Below, one piece after another: positions 26,385 to 33,908 of a stretch of 64,000 bases of DNA (its first letter is position 1; each line of letters starts with the position of its first letter). The notes below the pieces were generated by a model. That model made no database searches. It saw only the letters and a program-made list of their open reading frames with translations, and had not been told where the DNA came from. The position numbers and the translations under genes are program-made. Source of the stretch: an uncultured Dehalococcoidia bacterium (GTDB lineage Bacteria > Chloroflexota > Dehalococcoidia > Lucifugimonadales > UBA3495). Location of the stretch: contig CATOSK010000006.1 in the NCBI GenBank assembly GCA_951812535.1, forward strand, positions 62,001-126,000, in the 5' to 3' direction.

Positions 26385-27662
26385 ATGGCAACGTCAGTAC
26401 CAACGATGAAAGCCCGCATGGGGGACACCGATTATTTCATCATTTCCATGAAGGCCGAGGAGTTGGCCAACAAGGTCAAAATTCCCAGGGAAATGGACGA
26501 CTGGGGGACCAAGACGCTGGAAGAGCGATATCAACGGACGTTGGACTACACCCGCGTAAAGAGTCAGATCGCTCCGTACCTGGCCAATAACCAGTCACGC
26601 TTCTTTGGCTCTGTTATCGTGGCCTTGGAAAACTTTGACGCTAAAGGGGCTTTCAGAACCTTGCGCGAGACCGTTACCAGAAGGCTGCCGGCCAATTACC
26701 AAAGTGACGCCGAGGCCTTCGGATTCCTTACATTTAGCGGGGCTGAGGTTTGGGTTCCGCTGGATGGGCAGCACAGGCTGAAGGCCATCCAATTTGCAGT
26801 TAGCGGGAGAGACGAGAGAGGCCGAGAAATTGAGGCGATTCCTGTAGCCTGCAAAGACCTCGCCGACGACGACATCACGGTGATACTGATTGACTTCGAA
26901 CTCGGGAAGGCCAGGGACATCTTTACCCATGTCAATCTGTATGCCAAGAAAACACCGACAGGCCAAAACATCGTGACCAATGACGACGACGCCTTCGCCG
27001 TTATTGCCAGGGAAGTGGCAAACGAGTTGCTCAACGAGCGCATGGTCAAATTCACGAGCAATACCCTGAATAGGAAGGACCCTCAGTTCACGACTTTGGC
27101 TATCTTGTATAACTGCATAGAGGAGATAGTCACGACCAACTTCCCCAATGGGGCGGTGAAGAAAGACGCGAGGCCTCCTGCCCAACGAATGGCGCTGTTT
27201 AGTCGGAAGGTAAGGGAAGTCTGGAAAGACCTGATAGAGAACGTTGACGTCTTTTCGACTGCTCTCTCTGATCCCGAGCAAACCGGGGACAGTAGAAGAT
27301 GTGAACTGAGAGCGGGCAATCTCTTGGGCAAACCAGTGGCCCAGGAATGCTTTGTAGGAGCATATTTGCGTTTGGTGAACCCTCCCAACAGGCTGGCTGG
27401 CAAGGAAGCTTGCCGAAGGCTCAATCAACTGCCTTGGGCCCAGACTCCAGACAACTTAGAGGTATGGGATCGTGTACTGTGGACCGGCGGCACGGAGGGC
27501 AAGATCGTCACTAAAAATCGAAGGCTCATCAAACGGATCATAACCCACATGGCCGGCGGAAAACTTACGGTTGAAGAGCAGGCAGACTTACTTCAGGACT
27601 ATCGCCAGTTGTTCCCGGACAGCGAGCGCGAGCACAAGCATCTACCGTCTGTGGTAGCTTAG
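26385..27662 (+). CDS. dndB: DndB-like DGQHR-domain protein
   Basis: A protein of 425 residues. It opens with KARMGDTDYFIISMKAEELAN and PREMDDW...LEERYQRTLDY, characteristic of DndB. The DGQHR motif lies in WVPLDGQHRLKAIQFA (~residues 124-133), followed by DIFTHVNLYAKKTPTGQNI. DndB is known as a negative transcriptional regulator of dnd operons that also lowers modification frequency; its ParB/Srx-like fold is related to DUF262. It is longer than typical DndB (~360-380 aa). It is the last gene tightly packed in this operon, 113 bp before the methyltransferase gene. With a HigA-like protein at the other end, the operon may be under double control. Confidence 0.85.
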   Translation: MATSVPTMKARMGDTDYFIISMKAEELANKVKIPREMDDWGTKTLEERYQRTLDYTRVKSQIAPYLANNQSRFFGSVIVALENFDAKGAFRTLRETVTRRLPANYQSDAEAFGFLTFSGAEVWVPLDGQHRLKAIQFAVSGRDERGREIEAIPVACKDLADDDITVILIDFELGKARDIFTHVNLYAKKTPTGQNIVTNDDDAFAVIAREVANELLNERMVKFTSNTLNRKDPQFTTLAILYNCIEEIVTTNFPNGAVKKDARPPAQRMALFSRKVREVWKDLIENVDVFSTALSDPEQTGDSRRCELRAGNLLGKPVAQECFVGAYLRLVNPPNRLAGKEACRRLNQLPWAQTPDNLEVWDRVLWTGGTEGKIVTKNRRLIKRIITHMAGGKLTVEEQADLLQDYRQLFPDSEREHKHLPSVVA

Positions 27663-27776
27663 TAGGATAGTGTTCCTAGCTGAGTACAGGTTGCGCTATC
27701 TGATTGGGTTGTCAGTAGTCTGGCCTGGGCAGACGCCGATCAAACAAGCACCGACGTAGTATGGGAGGATAAGAAG

Positions 27777-28571
27777 ATGGTTCTGCCAGTGGGCCAACCT
27801 CGAGTTGCCTTAATGGACTATTACCAACCAGTCTTGAACGAAATCGTGGATGACCACGGTATTCAACGGGTTGAAGGACCAGGACACATAGTGTCAGCTC
27901 ATAGCGAATGGGTTGAAGTTTGTCAACACACACAATGGTTTGTGGGCGGCTCGGCTGACTCAAAGCCCCATTATCGGTTTCGCCGATACCGGGAGATGAT
28001 TAGGGATTTCACGGCGAGCCAAGGAAGAGAAGCCTTAGTAGATATAGGTTGCGGAGCTGGCCTATTCTCATGGGTGTTCTTGGACTGGGCCACCCAGCAG
28101 AATCTGGGTTACGAACGCATAGACCTGTATGGCCTGGATCATTGCCCCGCCATGCTACGGCTGGCTCTAGAAGCTAGACAGCGACTCCTGCAATACTTAC
28201 CTGACTACCCAGCGTTTAATTGCAGCGACGATGTCGATGCTCTATGTAACCTATTGACGGAAAATCACCAAGCGGACACGGAATATACCATTACTTTGGG
28301 TCATGTGCTCGTGCAAGCTCATTCGCACGATGACATTCAGAATTTCACCCGAGTGATCACCCAAGTAATGGAGCTGTTAGAACCAGGAAGGAACTGTGCA
28401 TTGGTTGCAGTAGACGCCGATAGTCAACGGTCAGCATTAGCAGAGGGTTGGGAAGCGTTGCTTGGCAATCTGGAAGCAGTGAACATACATTATCGGGACG
28501 TCTCAGTTCACCCGACTGCTATAAATGACAGTGGCCGTGCGAAACGGGCGTCGCTATTTCTGGCCCGCTAA
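27777..28571 (+). CDS. Class I SAM-dependent methyltransferase, target unknown
   Basis: A protein of 264 residues with methyltransferase motif I, LVDIGCGAGLFSW (~residues 88-100), and the acidic post-I loop YGLDHCPAML. A later strand, TITLGHVLVQAHSHDD, is in the place of motif IV but lacks DPPY or NPPY, so it is not an obvious N6-adenine or N4-cytosine DNA enzyme. It is preceded by a GGGAGGA site at 27763. It begins a second gene pair, 12 bp from an AlkB-like gene, and lies downstream of the DndB-like gene. The substrate could be protein, small molecule or nucleic acid. Confidence 0.7.
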   Translation: MVLPVGQPRVALMDYYQPVLNEIVDDHGIQRVEGPGHIVSAHSEWVEVCQHTQWFVGGSADSKPHYRFRRYREMIRDFTASQGREALVDIGCGAGLFSWVFLDWATQQNLGYERIDLYGLDHCPAMLRLALEARQRLLQYLPDYPAFNCSDDVDALCNLLTENHQADTEYTITLGHVLVQAHSHDDIQNFTRVITQVMELLEPGRNCALVAVDADSQRSALAEGWEALLGNLEAVNIHYRDVSVHPTAINDSGRAKRASLFLAR

Positions 28572-28583
28572 GGAGGTCCTCGG

Positions 28584-29273
28584 ATGCAGTCTCAGTTATC
28601 CTTTCTGGACGATGGTTTTAAGGATGAGCAGACAGGCCTGATCACATCGCGCCATATTAACCGTGATGTCAGCGGCAAATTGGGTTTGCAGGAGGTCGAG
28701 GATGTTCCGGGCCTAAAAATTTTCGAAGCCTTCTTGACTCAGGAAGAACAGGATAACTGCATAAGCCAAGTCGATGCGGCAGCGGACCAGTGGCTAAATG
28801 ATCTAAGTCGCCGCGTCCAACATTATGGGTGGCGCTACGACTACAAAGCGCGTGCCATTACGCCTGATATGCACATCGGTGCTCTCCCTGATTGGCTCTT
28901 AAGACTAGCTCGAAAGTTGTACGCGGAGACGGGGAAGTTTGACAGAGTACCTGAGCAGGTCATCGTAAACGAGTACCTGCCCGGCCAAGGGATCGCGACT
29001 CACATCGATCACCCAGGTTTCGGACCGACAGTATGCACCATCTCGTTGCTGGACGATTGGGAGATGGATTTCTCGAAGAATTGGAAGGACAAGACCCCAG
29101 CACTCTTGCCGCGTGGGTCTTGCGTCCTGCTCACTGGAGACTCGCGGAAGGTATGGCAACACGGAATTGCGCCGCGTAGGTCTGAACTCACGGAGAGTGG
29201 GCGACGGGACCGCCAACGTCGTTTATCGTTGACCTTCCGGACAGTAGAGAATCGCGATGGTCCCAATAGGTAG
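28584..29273 (+). CDS. AlkB-family 2-oxoglutarate/Fe(II) dioxygenase
   Basis: A protein of 229 residues with the AlkB jelly-roll signatures: the iron-binding HxD in ATHIDHPGFG, the distal histidine in KVWQHGIAP, and the 2-oxoglutarate-binding arginines in RRLSLTFR. VIVNEYLPGQGIATHID is typical of the AlkB homologues that act on methylated or damaged bases. It has a strong AAGGAGGT ribosome site and follows the methyltransferase by 12 bp. The N-terminal ~45 residues form a short lead before the fold. It could repair alkylated DNA or RNA, reverse the partner methyltransferase, or hydroxylate a modified base. AlkB genes also occur in phages and mobile elements, where they protect nucleic acid. 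Confidence 0.85.
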   Translation: MQSQLSFLDDGFKDEQTGLITSRHINRDVSGKLGLQEVEDVPGLKIFEAFLTQEEQDNCISQVDAAADQWLNDLSRRVQHYGWRYDYKARAITPDMHIGALPDWLLRLARKLYAETGKFDRVPEQVIVNEYLPGQGIATHIDHPGFGPTVCTISLLDDWEMDFSKNWKDKTPALLPRGSCVLLTGDSRKVWQHGIAPRRSELTESGRRDRQRRLSLTFRTVENRDGPNR

Positions 29274-29393
29274 AGGCTCTCCCGATTAATGGCTTGCGAT
29301 CACGCTCATCGCTGAAATTTCCTAGTTAGGCGGGGAGAAGCGTGGCGGGCCCGGAATACAGGATGGCCCTCTCCCATTCTATGGGGGTTCAAA

Positions 29394-30470
29394 ATGGAAT
29401 CTCTTAAAGTTGCGAAAGGCCAATACAAGGTTAGTGACTTCGTGTCTTGGCAACGAGCTAAGACACTGGTCCTTAGCCCTAGATTTCAAAGGAGAGGCGG
29501 CGTCTGGAATCCAGGGGCAAAGTCGTACTTGATCGATACGATCGTCAGGGGTTTACCCATTCCCATAATCTTTTTGCGCGACCGGCTGTCTGATCTGGGT
29601 AGTCTGGAGCCTAAACGAGAAGTCGTCGACGGCCAACAACGGCTCCGGACGCTTTTCAGCTATATAGACCCAACATTACTAACCGACCACAATCCAGCTC
29701 GTGACGATTTCCAAGTTAAGTCGGTTCATAACCCTCATCTGGCCAATCTTAGCTTTGGCGACCTGCCGACAGACTTGAGGCAAAGGATTTTGGACTACGA
29801 ATTCAGCGTTCACGTTCTCTCTCCGGGTGTTGATGATAGAGATGTCTTAAATATTTTCGCCCGCATGAACTCTACCGGTGTAAAGCTGAACCCTCAGGAA
29901 CTGCGCAACGCTCAATTCCACGGGGCGTTTAAGACCTCTATGTATGGTGCTGCTATAGCTCATTTGCCGAGGTGGCGAGACTGGAGGATCTTTCGGGAGG
30001 ACGACATCGCACGGATGCAGGAGGTCGAGCTCACATCAGAGTTTGCTCTGCTAATGCTGAGTGGCTTGACTGCCAAGAGTGAGCCTGCACTGGACCAGTT
30101 GTACCGAGACAATGATGAAGATTTTTCTGAACGAGATGAAATAGAACGAAGATTCGCTGTCATTATGGATACAATCGATGACAAGCTCAGTGGCGAAAGC
30201 GAATTTCGGGTATTTCGGCGTAGGGCACTGTTCTATGCGCTATTTGCTTTCCTGTATGAGGTTCAATACGGCATAGGGACCTCTCTGGACGCAAGGAAGC
30301 AAAAGCCCGTTCCTGCCGCAGTAATCGCAGGGATACAGGCTGCCGCAGGGAGCATACGCGACAAGAGCGCTCCGGAGATTGTCCTAGATTCGATAACTCG
30401 GAGAAACACGAACCTCCAAGAACGAACAGTCATTTTCGAGTATTTCGTGGAGAAAGCTGGGTATGCCTAG
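29394..30470 (+). CDS. DUF262 protein (ParB/Srx-like), partner of HEPN gene
   Basis: A protein of 358 residues. It starts like GmrS-type DUF262 proteins: YKVSDFVSWQRAKTLVLSPRFQRRGGVWNPGAKSYLIDTIVRGLPIPIIFL, then the D79-GQQR-83 motif in EVVDGQQRLRTLF and FARMNSTGVKLNPQELRNA. These domains bind or hydrolyse NTP and often sense modified DNA or act as regulators. There is no nuclease domain, unlike the fused DUF262-DUF1524 gene upstream. Its stop overlaps the start of the HEPN gene by 8 bp (ATGCCTAG), so the two are translationally coupled and probably form one system. It lies 120 bp after the AlkB gene. Confidence 0.8.
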   Translation: MESLKVAKGQYKVSDFVSWQRAKTLVLSPRFQRRGGVWNPGAKSYLIDTIVRGLPIPIIFLRDRLSDLGSLEPKREVVDGQQRLRTLFSYIDPTLLTDHNPARDDFQVKSVHNPHLANLSFGDLPTDLRQRILDYEFSVHVLSPGVDDRDVLNIFARMNSTGVKLNPQELRNAQFHGAFKTSMYGAAIAHLPRWRDWRIFREDDIARMQEVELTSEFALLMLSGLTAKSEPALDQLYRDNDEDFSERDEIERRFAVIMDTIDDKLSGESEFRVFRRRALFYALFAFLYEVQYGIGTSLDARKQKPVPAAVIAGIQAAAGSIRDKSAPEIVLDSITRRNTNLQERTVIFEYFVEKAGYA

Positions 30471-31080
30471 CCCCGCGACAACTTTGTCCAGCAACTTCTC
30501 TGGTCACCTACGTTACTTGGAATATACTCGCAACAAAATGGAACGGCTGCTAACTGATGGTGTAATTGTTACGCGAGACATCAACCAGGTTTACATCGGC
30601 CTTTATCTTGAGGCCATCACATCTTTGGAAACACTAATTGAAGCTCTATTTCTCGGGTTGCTTTCGGGCAGATTTACTGTCGAATCCCAAGCCGTTGAGC
30701 CGCTGGTGTCGTTCAAAAATAGGACAGCTGTTCGTCCGATCTTGTTTCGGGACCGGAATTATTTGGATTGGCTACCCTATGGTAGCACTGAAGAACGTGC
30801 ACAACAATTTTTCCGTGATGGAGTGCCCTTCTCGTGTCTGGGAGACAGGGAGAGGCAGTTGATTCGAACCGCCATTTATCTGCGGAATGCTATCGCCCAT
30901 AAGAGCAGACATTCCTTGGAGATGTTTGAGGAACGTGTTCTGGGGAATCAAAACCTTATGCCGCATGAGAGAAGACCCGCAGGATACTTGAGGAGCGTAT
31001 TTCGGACTTCTCCGAACCAAAATCGATACGAGAACTTTATTCAAGGAATGGCCTACATAGCTACCACGCTGTGTTCTTGA
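30463..31080 (+). CDS. HEPN-domain protein, putative RNase effector
   Basis: A protein of 205 residues, all-helical in appearance. It carries the HEPN RNase motif at R141-NAIAH-146 in IYLRNAIAHKS, with the polar residue after R as in active HEPN RNases. HEPN proteins are metal-independent RNases common in toxin-antitoxin and abortive-infection systems. Coupled to the DUF262 gene by an 8-bp overlap, it would be the effector of a two-gene defence module sensed or restrained by the DUF262 protein (inference). It is the last gene before a ~690-bp non-coding gap. Normal size for a stand-alone HEPN effector. Confidence 0.75.
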   Translation: MPSPATTLSSNFSGHLRYLEYTRNKMERLLTDGVIVTRDINQVYIGLYLEAITSLETLIEALFLGLLSGRFTVESQAVEPLVSFKNRTAVRPILFRDRNYLDWLPYGSTEERAQQFFRDGVPFSCLGDRERQLIRTAIYLRNAIAHKSRHSLEMFEERVLGNQNLMPHERRPAGYLRSVFRTSPNQNRYENFIQGMAYIATTLCS

Positions 31081-31767
31081 CATCCCAATCGCTGTTGTCA
31101 GCTAAGGAAAGAGGAGATCAAGCTCCGTTGGATCAGTATATTTGGGCATTCCAGAAACTGGAATCTGTAGAGACCGGGCTAATGACAGCGAGGTGAGGTG
31201 GACCCGTGACCTCTTGCCTGCGGAGAATCAGGGGGGATACTCTTTTCGACATCAGCGCTCCTGTCCCTGTGCAGGAACCATAACGGTGCGTATTTCTACC
31301 GATGAGCTTGCGATTAGCCCTACCCTAGAACAACATAATCGAGTGATCGATTTGTTCGCAAATCCGCAGTGCAAGGAAAATTCCTTATGACTTGTGCTCC
31401 GCTCCCCGGACAATTCGCACTCCAGCGGTTGCCAGCCGTCCCTTCGATTCGGTCGAGGACCATTTGTCCTCTCTCTGAAAATAAGTTCATCCTCATAATC
31501 TTGCCACGAGACAGAAGTCCACTGTAAGATGCCGTCCTTACAATTCCATCGCGAATTCAAAAACGGTACTGCCTACCGTCAAGTCAGGCCCACCGTGATG
31601 GACTCGAACTTAGCACCAACCTGGGGCGGCCCGGGACAACCGATACTGCGGCCCCCTTGATCCAGGTCTCTGGCCCTAGGATCGGCGTCTCTGGCCCTAG
31701 GATCGGCCTAGCCGAAAAGCTACGGCTTCCCGAACGCCAACTCGGATAGGTGCCGTGGCGCACGGTT
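31081..31767. other. Non-coding stretch between HEPN gene and integrase remnant
   Basis: No convincing gene. A 102-codon frame on the (-) strand (31252-31560) has no recognisable motif and a weak start. A TTCGAGTCC sequence on the (-) strand near 31600 resembles a tRNA T-loop, but its flanks do not pair. A direct 21-bp duplication lies at 31666-31707. This is where an attachment site beside the integrase would be expected, but none can be proved from one end. Confidence 0.4.
31666..31707 (+). repeat. 21-bp direct tandem duplication
   Basis: GTCTCTGGCCCTAGGATCGG plus C occurs twice in a row with no mismatch. Two copies only. It lies ~60 bp beyond the 3' end of the integrase remnant and may be part of an attachment region or a simple slippage product. 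Confidence 0.7.
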
Positions 31768-32570
31768 TTAGCCCCCCAAGCTGCAAGAATTGGCCCACTC
31801 CTCCATCAACGGCCTACGCATCTCCAGCAAGTCGGTTCGCACGTAGGGTTTCTGCGTCGAGTTCCCCAGGTTGTGGGCCAGGGCGGCCTCGCTGGGAAAC
31901 CAGATCGCGCCCGGATCCTTGGTTTCCATGCACCAGTCCTTGAAGTTGCTGCGGAACCCATGGGCCACCGCCGGTATTCCCAACCTCCGCAGCATCACCG
32001 TATACACCATGTCAGATAACGGCTTCCCGCCCTTCCCTCCGGGGAACACCAGGCCAGCTTTTCCGCTGTCCAACTCCTTCGCCTGGGACAGGATTTCCAG
32101 ACACCTTCGGGATAGGGGAACCCGATGCTTCCGGCGCGCCTTCATCCGTTCCCCTGGAACGGTCCAGGTGGCTTTCTCTAAATCCATCTCCTCCCAAGCC
32201 GCAAGTCGAACCTCGCCGGACCTGGAGGCGGTCAGCACCAGGAACTCGAAGGACAGCCTCGTCACCAAGTCCGACGTGGACTCCCGGACCCGTTGCAGGG
32301 CCTCCGGCACCTCTAAAAATTGTAGAGCGGAGTGGTTATCCGTCATCCGGGAGACCCGGGGCAGCGCCCGGAGCACCCCCTTCCCTGCGGGGTTGTACGT
32401 CCTCCAGCCCTGAGCCACCGTCCAGTCGAACACGGCTTCCAGGCGCTGACGGACCCGGCTGGCCGTCTCGGCCTTGGTGGTCCAGATGGGAGTGAGAATG
32501 GCCAGGACATCCCCGGTGGTGATCTCGTCCACCGGCTTCCGTCCGATTACGGGGTGGGCATAGGTGGCTA
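31768..32570 (-). pseudogene. Tyrosine integrase, 5' end removed by IS630 element
   Basis: About 265 residues of a P4-type tyrosine recombinase remain, starting at LATYAHPVIGRKPVDEITTGDV, directly at the left end of the IS. The catalytic core is intact: R in TASRSGEV, basic residues in RMKARRKHRVPLS, H-GFR in VAHGFRSNFKDW, H in ALAHNLG, and the nucleophile Y in KPYVRTDLLEMRR. The N-terminal DNA-binding part (~100 residues or more) is missing. It is not found on the other side of the IS (33791 on), so a deletion or rearrangement accompanied the insertion. The frame upstream continues into IS DNA, which is not integrase sequence. Such integrases place genomic islands at tRNA ends. This one probably belonged to the defence island at 5.6-31 kb and is now likely inactive. 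Confidence 0.85.
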
Positions 32571-33790
32571 GTACTGGATCAAGCTTGGTTATCCAAGGTG
32601 CAGTTGGTGGTTGACTCGCAGTGGTAATCTTTGAGCAATTAAGGTTGGTGTGAGGTGGCGGTGTGGTCAGAGAGAAATTTACGGTCCGGCTGACGTCGGA
32701 GGAACGGGACCAGTTGGAGCATATGATCCGGGCAGGTAAGAGTTCCGCCCGGGTCACGACCCGGGCACGAATCCTGCTGAAGACCGACGAGGGATGGTCG
32801 GCGCCCCGGGTGGCCCAGGCCCTGGATGTGTGCGAGGGCACGGTGTTCCGCCTGAAGCGGCGCTTTGCCGAGGATGGGTTGGAGGGAGCGCTGAAGGACC
32901 GGGTCCAAGCCCACCGGTACCGGAAGCTGGACCACTTGGAGGAAGCCCACCTGATCGCCCTGGCCTGCAGTCCGGCTCCTGAGGGTCACGACCACTGGAA
33001 TCTGCGGCTGCTGGCGGACCGGATGGTGGAGTTGGGAGTGGTGGAGTCCTTGTCCCACGAGGCGGTGCGGCTGCACTTGAAAAAAACGTCCTCAAGCCGT
33101 GGCAGAAGAAGCAGTGGTGCATCCCCAAGGTGAGCGCCGACTTTGTGGCTCACATGGAGGATGTCTTGGACCTCTATGCCGAACCCTACGATCCCCAGCG
33201 TCCGGTGATCTGCTTTGATGAGAGTTCCACCCAGTTGCTGGCGGACACCAGGGAACCTGTGCCAGTCGGTCCAGGGCGTCCCAAACGGCAGGACTACGAG
33301 TATCGGAGAGAAGGCACCCGCAATTTGTTCCTGGCCTGCGAGCCCAAGGCGGGCTGGCGCCACGTGGCCATCACGGAGCGGCGAACCAAGGAGGACTTCG
33401 CCCAGCAGATGCGGTGGCTGGTGGATGAAGCCTACCCCGACGTTCCGGTAATCAGGCTGGTTCTGGACAACTTGAACACCCATAGGGTGGCGTCGCTGTA
33501 CGAGACCTTCCCTGCTCCTGAGGCGCGGCGCATCGCCAAACGGCTGGAGTTTCACTATACGCCCACGCATGGGAGTTGGTTGAATATGGCGGAGATCGAG
33601 TTCAGCGTCTTCTCCCGCAGTTGTCTCAGACAGCGTCTCCCCGACGAGGAATCCCTCTGCCGGGAGATCCAGGCCCTGGAAAGGGAGCGGAACGAAGCTA
33701 AAGCCCGCATCAACTGGCGCTTCAACATTCTTGATGCCCGCACCAAGCTCCATCGACTCTATCCCATTAATTCCTAACTTGAACGGGTAC
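32571..33790 (+). mobile_element. IS630-family insertion sequence, complete copy
   Basis: A 1,220-bp element bounded by TA at 32569-32570 and 33791-33792, as expected of IS630/Tc1 target duplication. The ends form an imperfect inverted repeat: GTACTGGATCAAG on the left, GTACCCGTTCAAG on the right when reversed. It encodes one transposase read through a frameshift. It cut off the integrase gene on its left. Confidence 0.85.
32663..33777 (+). CDS. IS630-family transposase made by -1 frameshift
   Basis: Two overlapping frames form one DDE transposase. The first (32663-33133, GTG start) has two HTH-like segments (LTSEERDQLEHMIRAG..., APRVAQALDVCEGTVFRLKRRF) and ends with VRLHLKKT. The second resumes in the -1 frame as NVLKPWQKKQWCIPKVSADF and carries the catalytic residues: D in CFDESSTQLL, D in RLVLDNLNTH, and E in WLNMAEIEFS. 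The junction is a run of seven A at 33080-33086 (TTG AAA AAA ACG), a classic slippery site, so the fused product is ~371 residues. It reads to INWRFNILDARTKLHRLYP without other damage and looks functional. Confidence 0.85.
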
Positions 33791-33908
33791 TAGCCGGAAC
33801 ACGAACAGGGAGTTCCGTTCGGGGCGCGGGGGCGCCAAGGATGCATATGACGCGCCAGGGTTGGGAAACGCGATATTCACGGTAGGATCAAAGTGGGTGG
33901 AGCTGGCG

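Noticed and set aside
31252..31560. 102-codon frame on the - strand
   Set aside because: No motif, no ribosome site and no conserved neighbours; treated as part of a non-coding gap.
31580..31640. Possible tRNA 3' end near the integrase (TTCGAGTCC on the - strand)
   Set aside because: The T-arm flanks do not pair, no acceptor or anticodon arm can be folded, and no CCA context is seen. Kept only as a note for the att-site search.
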